Notes: generated by a model from the sequence alone, not told the origin. 64,000 nucleotides of DNA from Metabacillus crassostreae (GCF_016908395.1 NZ_JAFBDU010000001.1:744001-808000), one strand, 5' to 3'; shown: positions 17,302 to 26,187, counted from the stretch's first letter. Translations and numbers: made by a program.

Positions 17302-17332
17302 TTCATTTGCTTTTTACTAAATAGTTTTAAAA

Positions 17333-17365
17333 CTCATGAATCTATCAGTTCATGTGTATTTTTTA
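17333..17365 (+). terminator. Weak terminator-like hairpin
   Basis: A short stem (TCATGAA with TTCATG) is followed about 6 bases later by a T run. It marks the probable end of the small-membrane-protein cluster. Confidence 0.4.
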
Positions 17366-17416
17366 TTGCTTTTTCAGAACTTCAGCTTACATAATTTGCT
17401 ACTTTATACCTAATAA

Positions 17417-17431
17417 TCGAAAAGGTTACGA
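17417..17431. promoter_or_regulatory. Zur-like operator 1, upstream of the -35 box
   Basis: TCGAAAAGGTTACGA matches 11 of 14 positions of the B. subtilis Zur 7-1-7 box (TCGTAATnATTACGA). Its centre is 64 bp from that of operator 2. The match is seen in sequence; the regulator is inferred. Confidence 0.45.
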
Positions 17432-17438
17432 TTTGGTA

Positions 17439-17467
17439 TTGACGAATGCTATATTTTTATATATAGT
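17439..17467 (+). promoter_or_regulatory. Sigma-A promoter of the metal/peptide ABC operon
   Basis: TTGACG at 17439-17444 and TATAGT at 17462-17467 are separated by 17 bp, a near-ideal sigma-A promoter. The predicted start near 17474 leaves a leader of about 300 bases before the binding-protein gene. Confidence 0.7.
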
Positions 17468-17480
17468 AATCTAGTGCAAA

Positions 17481-17495
17481 TCATAACGATTACGT
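17481..17495. promoter_or_regulatory. Zur-like operator 2, over the transcription start
   Basis: TCATAACGATTACGT matches 11 of 14 positions of the Zur 7-1-7 box, with AAA and TTT flanks as in known boxes. Just downstream of the predicted start, it is well placed to block transcription when zinc is plentiful. It fits Fur and PerR consensus less well. Confidence 0.5.
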
Positions 17496-17643
17496 TTTAA
17501 TTTCGATCACCTAAAAAGGAGTGCCTATTTATTATTATAAATTATAATAGATTTTAATAGAAAATCGGTTATACATACCTTGTTGAAGTTGTGAGATACA
17601 TAGGAATTTTTTTTATGTGATGTAGTGCTTTATCTTTTGGTAA

Positions 17644-17748
17644 AAGGTTTGTGGAATACTGATTATCGGTGCTTCCATTATACTGACGATGCTTAAACGC
17701 AAATCAGAGAGTTCTGAAAAACAACAACCAGCTTTATCAAAATACTGA
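17644..17748 (+). other. Possible coding remnant in the operon leader
   Basis: A 34-codon open frame reads as a membrane segment plus a basic tail (GILIIGASIILTMLKRKSES). It lacks a start codon and a site. It occupies part of the long leader between promoter and binding-protein gene. It may be the last piece of a lost membrane-protein gene. Confidence 0.25.
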
Positions 17749-17774
17749 GAAATGTAGGAGTGAAAATATCTAAA

Positions 17775-19328
17775 ATGAAAAAACATCTTTCTTTATACAT
17801 ACTTGTTGTAATGTTACTAGCGATTGCTGCTGGTTGTACAAATTCTGATAGTAATGTTAGTAAAAGTGGTACTGGTGAAAATGCTTCATCAGAGCTAAAT
17901 GACAAATCTTTAACACTACTATTCAGCTTTTCTTCTAAAACAATTGATCCTCATCAGGATTGGATGGGTGTTCGTGCTGGAATAGCAGAGACACTAGTAA
18001 AAATTGATGAAAACTTAGAAATTCAACCATGGCTAGCGGAGTCTTGGGTGCAAAACGATGAGAAAACATGGACTTTTAAAATTAGAGATGGTGTAACCTT
18101 TCATGATGGAACAGCAGTTGATGCTCAAGCCGTGAAAGCTTCTTTTGAAAGATTACTAAAAGTGAATGAGACGATTGGATCAAGCTTAAAAATTGAATCC
18201 ATTAATGCAGATGGACAGGATGTTACATTTGTTACTACAGAAGTATATCCTGCATTTTTATCTGAACTTGTTCATACAAATGCGTCAATCGTAAAAGTTG
18301 ATGAAGAGAATATTGACAGTAAGCCGATTGCAACAGGGCCATTTTTAGTAACTGAATTCACACCTGAATCAGAATTTAAGCTTGAAAGATACAATGATTA
18401 TTGGGACGGAGCTGCAAAGCTAGAAAATGTGACAGTTAAGTTTAATTCTGATGGAAATGTTCGTGCACTAGCACTCCAATCAGGAGAAGCAGATATTGCT
18501 TATCATCTTCCTCCAGAAACGCTAGATCCGATTGAAGCAAGTGATCAGCTTCGTGTTGAGTCTGTTCCAAGCTTACGAGTTCATTTTATGTTATATAATA
18601 ATGCTAAGCCTGCTTTACAAGATGTAAATGTTCGAAAGGCTTTAGATTTATTAGTTAATCGTGAGGTTGCAGTAAATGAGATTATGAATGGCTATGCAAC
18701 AGCTGCAAATGGACCTTTTAATCAAGAATTTGCTTTTGCAAGTAAGGAACAGCCTGTAGCTCATGATCAAGCAAAAGCGGAAGCCTTACTAAAAGAATCA
18801 GGTTATGAAAAAAATGCCGATGATTTATTAGAAAAAGATGGTAAAGTGCTGGAATTAACATTAGCAACTTACCAAGGTAGACCAGAATTACCTCTAATTG
18901 CACAATATTACCAAGCAGAAGCAGCAAAGGTTGGTATAAAGATTAATATTGTAACAATAGAAAATATTGATAGTTATTTATGGGAGCAACAAAATGAGTG
19001 GGATTTAGCGACATATTCTAATCTTTCTGCACCAAGAGGAGATGGTGGATATTTCTTCAACGTAGCTTATTTACCTGATGGTGCTCTTAACCCAGGACAA
19101 ATTAACATCGCAGAATTAAATGACCTAACAAAACAACTAAATGGTACAGCAGATCTTAATGAACGAATTGAATTACAAAAGAAAGCTGTTGCTATTGCCC
19201 AAGAACAGGTTCCACAATCGTTTATTCTTCATCCTCATGTTATTGTCGGAGTGAATGATCGAGTAAAGAATTGGAAACCAGGCTCTGAAGAATATTATCT
19301 TATTACAAATAAGATGGATGTAGAATAG
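17775..19328 (+). CDS. Family 5 solute-binding lipoprotein, NikA/CntA-like
   Basis: The protein of about 517 residues captures the substrate of the ABC importer encoded downstream. The ATG at 17775 gives a lipoprotein signal ending in AIAAGC. The GTG at 17760 lies in the AGGAG site, and an ATA at 17766 is at the ideal spacing, so the start is uncertain. SBP_bac_5 signatures are present (ETLVKIDENLEIQPWLAESW, WTFKIRDGVTFHDGT, and ATGPFLV with ERYNDYWDG). Length and partners match the nickel NikA and staphylopine-metal CntA branch rather than typical OppA. The upstream Zur-like sites support a metal or metal-chelate substrate. That is inference; the ligand is not readable from sequence. Confidence 0.8.
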   Translation: MKKHLSLYILVVMLLAIAAGCTNSDSNVSKSGTGENASSELNDKSLTLLFSFSSKTIDPHQDWMGVRAGIAETLVKIDENLEIQPWLAESWVQNDEKTWTFKIRDGVTFHDGTAVDAQAVKASFERLLKVNETIGSSLKIESINADGQDVTFVTTEVYPAFLSELVHTNASIVKVDEENIDSKPIATGPFLVTEFTPESEFKLERYNDYWDGAAKLENVTVKFNSDGNVRALALQSGEADIAYHLPPETLDPIEASDQLRVESVPSLRVHFMLYNNAKPALQDVNVRKALDLLVNREVAVNEIMNGYATAANGPFNQEFAFASKEQPVAHDQAKAEALLKESGYEKNADDLLEKDGKVLELTLATYQGRPELPLIAQYYQAEAAKVGIKINIVTIENIDSYLWEQQNEWDLATYSNLSAPRGDGGYFFNVAYLPDGALNPGQINIAELNDLTKQLNGTADLNERIELQKKAVAIAQEQVPQSFILHPHVIVGVNDRVKNWKPGSEEYYLITNKMDVE

Positions 19329-19436
19329 TTACCAAGTGAAAGAGGGAGTATCAGTAGATACAATCTCTTTCACTTTTGTGATTTTATGAATGATGAGTAA
19401 CTTGGATTTTAATATAAAGTTTGGCAGGTGGAAATA

Positions 19437-20387
19437 ATGCGGAGAGTTTTATCGATTATCGGTTCAAGGCTGATTCAGTTGATTATCATGGTGTTGGTCC
19501 TTTCTTTTGTGACATTTTTGTTGATGAAAATCACCCCAGGAGATCCAATTAGAGCGATTCTAAAAGTTGATGATGTTGCTTCAACAACAGTTGATGAAGA
19601 GAAATTAAGGAAAGAATATGGTTTTGATGAACCAATTTTAAGTCAATATAGTAATTGGCTTTTAAATGTTGCTCAACTGGACCTTGGAGAATCCGTTATT
19701 TCCAAAAAACCTGTTTTCGAGATGATTAGTGATCGTCTACCAGCAACAGTGTCCTTAGCTATAGGTGGATTGATTGTGTTGTTTATCATTGCGATTCCAC
19801 TTGGAGTCATAGGTGCTGTTTATGAAGATCGTTGGCCAGATTATGTAAGTAGATTTATTGCAATGATTGGAGCTTCGATACCAAGTTTTTGGCTTGGTTT
19901 ACTATTAATCTATTTCTTTTCTTTACAATTAAATTTATTACCCGTTATGGGGAAGGGCTCTTTTGCACATTATATTTTACCTTCTGTTACCTTAGGAATA
20001 GCGATGGCTCCGATCTATATTCGATTATTAAGAGAACGCCTAATTTCCACCTTACAAAGCCCGTATATTGAAGCTGCAAAAGCAAGAGGATTACGAAAGG
20101 AAAGAGTGCTATTTTTTCATGCATTAAGAGGAAGTTTGATTCCTTTAGTCACAATGTTTGGATTAAGTATTGGAAGTTTACTTGGTGGGATTATGGTTAT
20201 AGAAATTCTTTTTTCATGGCCTGGTATGGGAGACTTAATTGTCCAGGCAGTATTACAACGTGATTATCCTGTTATACAAGGTTATATTTTGATTATTGGT
20301 ATTCTTGTTGTTATGACAAATTTACTTGTTGATTTGCTTTATTTATTAATTAATCCACAAATTAAACAAGGAAAGGAGGTAGTGTAA
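19437..20387 (+). CDS. ABC transporter permease, NikB/CntB/DppB-like
   Basis: The ATG at 19437 follows GCAGGTGG by 5 bases. The 316-residue permease has an N-terminal helix, the conserved KITPGDPIRAIL segment, and about six membrane segments. The coupling EAA-type loop is IEAAKARGLRKERVLFFHALRGSLIP, and the ending VIEILFSWPGMGDLIVQAV is typical of DppB/NikB. It forms the pore with the next gene product. Its stop overlaps the following ATG (TAATG), so the two are translationally coupled. It lies 108 bases after the binding-protein gene. Confidence 0.9.
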   Translation: MRRVLSIIGSRLIQLIIMVLVLSFVTFLLMKITPGDPIRAILKVDDVASTTVDEEKLRKEYGFDEPILSQYSNWLLNVAQLDLGESVISKKPVFEMISDRLPATVSLAIGGLIVLFIIAIPLGVIGAVYEDRWPDYVSRFIAMIGASIPSFWLGLLLIYFFSLQLNLLPVMGKGSFAHYILPSVTLGIAMAPIYIRLLRERLISTLQSPYIEAAKARGLRKERVLFFHALRGSLIPLVTMFGLSIGSLLGGIMVIEILFSWPGMGDLIVQAVLQRDYPVIQGYILIIGILVVMTNLLVDLLYLLINPQIKQGKEVV

Positions 20388-21238
20388 TGGAGGTTGTTTT
20401 AACTAAAAGGACAAGCCGCTTATTTCGCAATCCAACGTTGATCATTGGACTGTTTCTATGTATGATAATTGCAATTATCATTTTTGCAGGAAGTCTGATT
20501 TCTACTCATGATCCCTTTGAGATTGATATGGGAAACAGATTACAAGCTTCTTCATCAACACATTGGTTTGGAACAGATCAATTAGGTAGAGATGTTTTTT
20601 CTAGGATTGTGTACGGAGCAAAGATAACAGTTGGGTTAGGTTTATTTGCTATTATCTTATCTGTTTTAATAGGTGTTCCTATCGGACTTGTTTCAGGTTA
20701 TGTTGGTGGGAAAATTGATGCTATTTTTATGAGAATCATCGATGGAATCCTTTCTTTTCCAGACGTGATTTTAGCTATTGCAATTGCTGGAATATTGGGA
20801 CCAAGTTTAACAAATATCATTATTGCCATCATATTGGTACGTTGGATTGTATATGCGCGAGTTGTTCGAGGCCTGGTTTTGGCTGAAAAAGAGAAAGAAT
20901 ATGTGTTAGTTTCAAAGGTTTCATACTCTAGCACGTTCAAAACAATCCGAATGCACTTATTACCACAAGTAATGCCTGATATTATTGTCATGGCAGCAAT
21001 TGATGTTGGTAAAGTGATTTTACTTATCTCTGCTTTATCATATATTGGACTAGGTGCACAGCCTCCAATACCTGAATGGGGTGCAATGCTTAACGAAGGT
21101 AGAGCCTACTTCCAAGTAATTCCTTCTCTCATGATCTATCCTGGACTTGCCATTATGCTTACAGTATTAGGATGCAATCTATTAGGTGACGGATTAAAAA
21201 ATCACTTTGATATTCGTAAAGGGAGGGAATATATGTGA
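20387..21238 (+). CDS. ABC transporter permease, NikC/CntC/DppC-like
   Basis: The 283-residue permease shows the DppC/NikC pattern: N-terminal helix, STHDPFEIDMGNRL, and HWFGTDQLGRDVFSRIVYGAK. The EAA-type loop (ARVVRGLVLAEKEKEYV) and the C-terminal GAQPPIPEWGAMLNEGR follow. It pairs with the NikB-like permease. The gene overlaps its upstream neighbour by one base and its downstream neighbour by four (GTGA), indicating strict coupling inside the operon. A ribosome binding site, AAAGGAGG, lies inside the end of the previous gene. Confidence 0.9.
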   Translation: MEVVLTKRTSRLFRNPTLIIGLFLCMIIAIIIFAGSLISTHDPFEIDMGNRLQASSSTHWFGTDQLGRDVFSRIVYGAKITVGLGLFAIILSVLIGVPIGLVSGYVGGKIDAIFMRIIDGILSFPDVILAIAIAGILGPSLTNIIIAIILVRWIVYARVVRGLVLAEKEKEYVLVSKVSYSSTFKTIRMHLLPQVMPDIIVMAAIDVGKVILLISALSYIGLGAQPPIPEWGAMLNEGRAYFQVIPSLMIYPGLAIMLTVLGCNLLGDGLKNHFDIRKGREYM

Positions 21239-22071
21239 GTGATCATTTACTATCAATTGAAGATCTCAATATCACGGTAAAAAATCATCGTCAAGTAACA
21301 ACTTTACTAGAAAATGTAAGCTTACATGTGAATCGCGGAGAAATTGTTGGACTTATCGGTGAAAGTGGAAGTGGTAAAAGCTTAACTGCAAAAACGATCA
21401 TGAATTTACTCCCATCAAATATGCAACTACAAGAAAGTAAGGTTATGTATAATGATAAAAACCTGCTAAAACTATCAGCTAAAGATCATCGTAAGCTACT
21501 AGGAAAAGAGATTGGTATGATTTTTCAAGATTACCGAGGTAGCTTTACTCCTTTTATTCGTATTGGGAAGCAAATGATTGAAACAATTTCTACTCATTAC
21601 TCAATTAAGAATAAAGAAGCGAAGTTTATGGCATTGGAAGTTTTAGAGGAAATGGGGTTAGATTCAGAGCGTGCTTATCGTAGCTACCCATTTCAATTAA
21701 GTGGCGGGCAGGTACAAAGATGTGCAATAGCCATGACACTTGCTTTGAAGCCTTCTTTGCTTATTTGTGATGAAGTTACAACAGCACTTGATGTGATGAG
21801 TGGGGAAAAGGTATTAGATTATATTGACTTAGTGAGGCAAGAAACAGGCTGTGCAGTTCTTATGATTACCCATGACCTAGCTCAAGCCTATAAACGAACA
21901 GACAGAATGTATGTAATGCATCAAGGTGTAGTTGTTGAGGAAGGCTTACCAGAACAAATCCGCTGTCATCACAAGCATCCATATACAAAAAAACTATGTT
22001 CGTGTTTACTTTCTCTTCCAAATGAGACCGAGTTAACTGTACATGAAAGAGAAAGAGTTGTAACACTATGA
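21235..22071 (+). CDS. ABC transporter ATPase, NikD/CntD/OppD-like
   Basis: The GTG at 21235 overlaps the preceding stop. The 278-residue ATPase carries Walker A GESGSGKS (about residue 40), Q-loop MIFQDYRG, signature LSGGQVQRCAIAM, Walker B LLICDE and the H-loop MITHDLAQA. The C-terminal extension with Cys/His residues (RCHHKHPYTKKLCSCL) fits the oligopeptide/nickel subgroup. This tail binds an Fe-S cluster in some OppD proteins; only HPYTKKLCSCL is suggestive here. It energises import together with the following ATPase. Confidence 0.9.
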   Translation: MSDHLLSIEDLNITVKNHRQVTTLLENVSLHVNRGEIVGLIGESGSGKSLTAKTIMNLLPSNMQLQESKVMYNDKNLLKLSAKDHRKLLGKEIGMIFQDYRGSFTPFIRIGKQMIETISTHYSIKNKEAKFMALEVLEEMGLDSERAYRSYPFQLSGGQVQRCAIAMTLALKPSLLICDEVTTALDVMSGEKVLDYIDLVRQETGCAVLMITHDLAQAYKRTDRMYVMHQGVVVEEGLPEQIRCHHKHPYTKKLCSCLLSLPNETELTVHERERVVTL

Positions 22072-22838
22072 GTTTATTAACGATTGATGAACTATCAAAA
22101 AGCTATGATAAACGTGTAAAAGCACTTAATCAGATTTCCTTTGATGTAACTGAAGGAGAATGTGTCGGAATTGTTGGCGAAAGTGGAAGTGGTAAAAGCA
22201 CTTTAGCTAGAATGCTTTTAGGACTTGAAACATATAAAGAGGGCAAAATTTTATTTAATAACCAAAAAATCCCCCCAAAAAAAAGATCCCAAGTTCGTCA
22301 ATATCGTAAAGATATCCAAATGATTTTTCAAGATGCTACAAGTACGCTAAATCCGAAATTACCAATTTGGAAGAGCTTGATCGAGCCACTTGATAATTTT
22401 AAGGAAATCACTCCTTCCTTTATCACAGAAGGTATTTCACGCAAACAAGTAGCCGAAGAGCTGTTAGAAATGGTTGGATTAGAAAAAGAAATGGCTGATC
22501 GCTATCCAGGAGAACTTAGTGGTGGACAAAAGCAAAGAGTTAGTATAGCTAGAGCGATAAGTATAGAGCCATCGTTACTTGTGTGTGATGAACCTACAGC
22601 AAGCCTAGATGTAACTGTACAAGTACAAATCCTACAATTACTAAAAGAGCTACAGAAAAAAACAAATATGACCATTCTCTTTATTTCTCATGATATAAGA
22701 GCTGTAACATATTTATGTGAAAAAATGATCGTCTTAAAAAACGGTTATATCGTTGATTCATTCAGGCTTGAAGAGTTGTATCAGGAGGAGCGTCATTCTT
22801 ACACAAAAGCACTTATTAAAGCAGCAGCAATTGAGTAG
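22068..22838 (+). CDS. ABC transporter ATPase, NikE/CntF/OppF-like
   Basis: The 256-residue ATPase starts at an ATG overlapping the previous stop by four bases. It has Walker A GESGSGKST, MIFQDATSTLNP, signature LSGGQKQRVSIARA, Walker B LLVCDEPTASLD and SHDIRAVTYL. STLNPK after the Q-loop is a mark of OppF/NikE proteins. It is the second ATPase of the importer. It is followed within 25 bases by a GNAT gene, which looks like part of the same operon. Confidence 0.9.
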   Translation: MSLLTIDELSKSYDKRVKALNQISFDVTEGECVGIVGESGSGKSTLARMLLGLETYKEGKILFNNQKIPPKKRSQVRQYRKDIQMIFQDATSTLNPKLPIWKSLIEPLDNFKEITPSFITEGISRKQVAEELLEMVGLEKEMADRYPGELSGGQKQRVSIARAISIEPSLLVCDEPTASLDVTVQVQILQLLKELQKKTNMTILFISHDIRAVTYLCEKMIVLKNGYIVDSFRLEELYQEERHSYTKALIKAAAIE

Positions 22839-22862
22839 GTGAAAAAGAGAGGGTTAAAATAT

Positions 22863-23357
22863 ATGGAAATTCGTAAAGTGAAAAAAGAAGAAATCCAGCA
22901 AGTTGGACAGTTTTTAGAAGAAACGATGGGAGCTGTCTTTCCGTTTCCACTAAGTGAAGCATCTAAAAGAGATATTACAGAAATGGAAGAGCTATATTTA
23001 ACAAAAGAAAAAACAACTCTTTTAGCTGCTTTTAAAAATGGAAAAGTAGTCGGTACGATCGGTGTTCGACCATATGATGATCGAATCGCATCTATTAAGG
23101 GTCGATACGAGCTTGAAACAACATGTGAAATTATTAAATGTTATGTTGATCAAAATTTACGAAGAGCAGGAATTGGTTCAGAACTTTTTTCAAGTATTGA
23201 ACAATATTGTCAAGAAGCAGGCTATAAAACGTTGTATTTACATACGCAAAAATTTCTGCCAGGAGGATACTCTTTTTGGCAGAAAAAAGAGTTTTCGATG
23301 GTATTAGATGAACAAGATGAATTTGAAACAGTTCATTTTGAAAAAGTTGTTTTTTAA
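22863..23357 (+). CDS. GNAT family N-acetyltransferase in the importer operon
   Basis: The ATG at 22863 follows AGAGAGGG by 9 bases; a GTG at 22839 is in frame but unsupported. The 164-residue protein has the GNAT core: KVVGTIGVRP (beta strand 4 region) and the acetyl-CoA loop VDQNLRRAGIGSELF. The late beta strand is TLYLHTQKFLPGGYSFWQKKEF. Substrate is unknown. Its place directly behind a NikABCDE/Cnt-like importer suggests that it modifies the imported ligand or protects against it. No metallophore synthase genes are in the window. Confidence 0.8.
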   Translation: MEIRKVKKEEIQQVGQFLEETMGAVFPFPLSEASKRDITEMEELYLTKEKTTLLAAFKNGKVVGTIGVRPYDDRIASIKGRYELETTCEIIKCYVDQNLRRAGIGSELFSSIEQYCQEAGYKTLYLHTQKFLPGGYSFWQKKEFSMVLDEQDEFETVHFEKVVF

Positions 23358-23382
23358 GAAGAATAAGGTATTTAAGTCATCT

Positions 23383-23419
23383 TAGTTGCTCTTTATAACT
23401 CCAAGCAACTAGATATAAT
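23383..23419 (+). promoter_or_regulatory. Inverted repeat and -10 element before the MATE gene
   Basis: TAGTTGCT and AGCAACTA form a perfect 8-bp dyad with a 13-base spacer, followed 2 bases later by TATAAT at 23414. A good -35 is not visible. The position suggests an operator on a separate MATE promoter, or a stem-loop ending the previous transcript. Confidence 0.35.
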
Positions 23420-23508
23420 GGTACCTTTTCTTCTTAGAGAGGTCCTATTCGTGTTAAATTCAGAAATTTCAATAGTTAAATAGATTCGTTAGAAAAAGGG
23501 AGAAAAAA

Positions 23509-24852
23509 ATGAAGGTAGAAGCCTCTTCTTTAAACATCAGTAAAAAGCCTTCCTTATACCAAAAGGAATACCTACACCTGGCAATACCACTTATCATTTC
23601 TGGTATTTCGACTCCTATTCTTGGTGCAGTTGATACAGCAGTGGTCGGAAGAATTCCAGAACCAGCTTCAATTGGAGGAGTTGCAATTGGAGCACTTATT
23701 TTTAATACAATGTATTGGTTGTTAGGCTTCCTTCGAGTGAGTACAAGTGGATTTACGTCACAAGCTCAAGGAGCAAATAATGAAAAAGAAACAATATTGT
23801 CATTATTAAGACCTATGATTATAGCAGTAATTGTTGGTTTACTTTTCGTAATCCTCCAATATCCAATTCTCAAAATTTCCCTACAGGTAATAGGTGCAAG
23901 TGAAGCAGTAACGAATTATGCAGCAACTTATTTTTCTATAAGAATTTGGGGAGCACCATTTATTCTCCTAAGCTATGTGATGATCGGCTGGCTCATGGGC
24001 CTTGGGAAGGTAAAGTTATCATTAGCAACTCAAATTGTAATGAATGTGTTAAATATTATACTGGATCTTGTGTTTGTGTTAGGATTCAATATGGGTGTTG
24101 CAGGTGTTGCTTATGCAACGCTAATTGCAGAAATTAGTGCTGTCTTGTTTGGAGCATATATCATTTTTAAGTTAAATAAAGTTACTTTATCACAGCTAAA
24201 GCTTTCAACGATCATAGAATCTGAGCCTATGCTTAAAATGTTAAATGTAAACAAAGACTTTTTTCTCCGTACTGTCTGCTTACTCACGATGACAGGCATT
24301 TTTACGTCAAAAGGAGCTAGTATGGGTGAAGTCACACTAGCAGCAAATGCTATTATTCTTCAAATCCATTATATAATGGCATATCTTTTCGGTGGCTTTG
24401 CAAATGCATCAAGCATTTTAGTAGGTAGATCTATTGGAGGAAAAAACCAAGAACTTTACAAAAAAGCCTATTTCCTTTCAGGACAATGGGGTTTTATCGC
24501 AGCATTCTTTTTATCTTTGCTAATCTTTTTCTTCGGAGACATTGTTGTGTCTTTATTCACCACAATTTCAGTAGTTAAAGAAACAGCAAGCGAGCTATTA
24601 ATTTGGATGATTATCTTCCCATTTGTCGGCTACTGGGGCTTACAATTAGAAGGAATCTTCTCAGGTGCAACAGATGCAAAATCAGTTAGAAATTCTATTG
24701 TTTTGGCATTAGGCGTCTTTCTTCTTGCACTATGGCTACTATCTCCTTATGAAAATATCGGACTTTGGCTAGCCTTTGTATTATTTAGTGCATCACGATC
24801 ATTCTTTTTATCGTTATATATTCCAAAGTTGACGAGAAGTCGATTTGGATGA
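23509..24852 (+). CDS. MATE family efflux transporter, DinF-type
   Basis: The 447-residue protein has about twelve membrane segments. MATE/DinF signatures are present (HLAIPLIISGISTPILGAVDTAVVG near the start, and the repeated half with LTMTGIFTSKGASMGE). MATE proteins expel organic cations or metabolites in exchange for sodium ions or protons. AAAAGGGAG precedes the ATG. It lies 151 bases after the GNAT gene on the same strand, with its own likely promoter, and ends at a terminator. A link with the importer is plausible but not proven. Confidence 0.9.
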   Translation: MKVEASSLNISKKPSLYQKEYLHLAIPLIISGISTPILGAVDTAVVGRIPEPASIGGVAIGALIFNTMYWLLGFLRVSTSGFTSQAQGANNEKETILSLLRPMIIAVIVGLLFVILQYPILKISLQVIGASEAVTNYAATYFSIRIWGAPFILLSYVMIGWLMGLGKVKLSLATQIVMNVLNIILDLVFVLGFNMGVAGVAYATLIAEISAVLFGAYIIFKLNKVTLSQLKLSTIIESEPMLKMLNVNKDFFLRTVCLLTMTGIFTSKGASMGEVTLAANAIILQIHYIMAYLFGGFANASSILVGRSIGGKNQELYKKAYFLSGQWGFIAAFFLSLLIFFFGDIVVSLFTTISVVKETASELLIWMIIFPFVGYWGLQLEGIFSGATDAKSVRNSIVLALGVFLLALWLLSPYENIGLWLAFVLFSASRSFFLSLYIPKLTRSRFG

Positions 24853-24861
24853 TAGTTGGAG

Positions 24862-24898
24862 CACCTTTTCCTTTGTGTTTGGAAGAGGTGTTTTTTTT
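24862..24898 (+). terminator. Terminator after the MATE gene
   Basis: CACCTTTTCC pairs with GGAAGAGGTG, one wobble pair included, and is followed by eight T residues. Confidence 0.8.
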
Positions 24899-24967
24899 GT
24901 TGTTTTTCTACATGACATGATGCAAGAGTGTGATAGGGTGCTTGAGGTATTTTGTCGTTTGCTGTCT

Positions 24968-25061
24968 AATCGCTGATAAATTCTGAAAATCGCTGATAAA
25001 TCTTCATAATCGACGATAAATTCGAAAAATCACTGATAAATCTGCCGAATCGCTGATAAAT
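24968..25061. repeat. Five-unit array with exact 20-bp period (core AATCGCTGATAAAT)
   Basis: Cores start at 24968, 24988, 25008, 25028 and 25048. Units 1, 2 and 5 are identical over 14 bases; units 3 and 4 differ at one to two positions. It is the reverse complement of the array at 1252-1323 and also sits just downstream of a terminator. A minus-strand open frame here (24966-25169) only reflects the repeat. Confidence 0.85.
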
Positions 25062-25277
25062 GATTAAACTAGTAAAAATGTATTCTCCTAACCTTACCTT
25101 TTTTATGATTAACATCATAAAAATAACCAAAATTGTGGCTATAAGTGAAAAATACTCTTTTTTCTTCACAAAACATCTTTATTTTATACAATAATCGCAA
25201 TTTCCCGTAAAAATATATACTATAATATGAATGTGATTACTTTTATATAAAAAATAAATTGAAAATAGGTGAGTTAA

Positions 25278-26156
25278 TTGTCAATAGAGTTAGTGATTGA
25301 TAGCAAATCTACTCTAGGTGAAGGTCCTAGCTGGGATGAAAAAGAAAAACTACTATATTGGGTAGATATTTTGCAGAAAAAGATAAACCAATTCAATCCC
25401 GTATCCAACGAAAACAAGGAAGTACTTCTAGATAAGTTAGTTGGTGCGATAGCCCCTAAACAAGATGGAGGAGTTGTTCTTGCGTTACAAGATGGTTTGT
25501 ATAGCTATAACTTTCTCACCGAAATTTTGAAGGAAATACATAAACCTGAAGAACATCTTCAGAACAACCGTTTTAATGATGGTAAATGTGATCCTGCTGG
25601 CCGATTTTGGGCAGGAACGATGGACATTGATGCTAAAGAAGGCGCTGGATCTTTATACATGCTAGATAAGCAACATAATATCAGCAAAAAATTAGACAAT
25701 CTATCCATTTCTAATGGAATAGCTTGGTCACCTGATTATAGGTTTATGTATTTTATTGATACACCAACTAAACAGGTTGTTAGATATGATTTCGACAATA
25801 CATCAGGTACCATTTCGAATCCAAAAGCTGTCATTACATTTTCTGAAGAAAACGGTCATCCTGATGGTATGACAATTGATCAAGAAGGGATGTTATGGGT
25901 CGCACAATGGGGTGGATATGGAGTCTCAAGATGGGATCCTACTAAAAGTAAGCTCATAGATTTTATTAAAGTTCCTGCTGCAAATGTAACTTCTTGTGTT
26001 TTTGGTGGAGACAATTTAAGCGACCTTTATATTACAACAGCAAGGATTGGTACAAGTGAGGAGGATCTTGAAAAGTATCCAAATGCAGGTGGATTGTTTA
26101 AGCTGAAAACTAATATAAAAGGTGGTACGACATACCAATTTGCTAGTGTGAAATGA
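25278..26156 (+). CDS. SMP-30/gluconolactonase family protein
   Basis: Translation starts at a TTG behind AGGTGAG. The 292-residue protein is a six-bladed propeller of the SMP-30/regucalcin family. It shows LGEGPSWDEKEKLLYWVDI, NDGKCDPAGRFWAGTMD and ISNGIAWSPDYRFMYFIDT. The VTSCVFGGDNLSDLYITTAR block carries the metal-binding Glu, Asn and Asp positions. Members hydrolyse sugar lactones such as gluconolactone in a metal-dependent way. It converges on the RpiR-type regulator of the neighbouring glucosidase, so a role in sugar use is likely. Confidence 0.88.
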   Translation: MSIELVIDSKSTLGEGPSWDEKEKLLYWVDILQKKINQFNPVSNENKEVLLDKLVGAIAPKQDGGVVLALQDGLYSYNFLTEILKEIHKPEEHLQNNRFNDGKCDPAGRFWAGTMDIDAKEGAGSLYMLDKQHNISKKLDNLSISNGIAWSPDYRFMYFIDTPTKQVVRYDFDNTSGTISNPKAVITFSEENGHPDGMTIDQEGMLWVAQWGGYGVSRWDPTKSKLIDFIKVPAANVTSCVFGGDNLSDLYITTARIGTSEEDLEKYPNAGGLFKLKTNIKGGTTYQFASVK

Positions 26157-26164
26157 CCTTTTGA

Positions 26165-26187
26165 TATAGAAAATTATAATTTCTATA
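26165..26187. terminator. A/T-rich stem-loop after the SMP-30 gene
   Basis: TATAGAAA pairs with TTTCTATA over a 7-base loop. No T tract follows, so it is weak as a terminator. Confidence 0.35.

Noticed and set aside
24966-25169. 67-codon minus-strand open frame with repeated YQRF..FISD
   Set aside because: The apparent amino-acid repeat is simply translation of the 20-bp-period DNA array, and a multiple of 3 is not maintained by the period.
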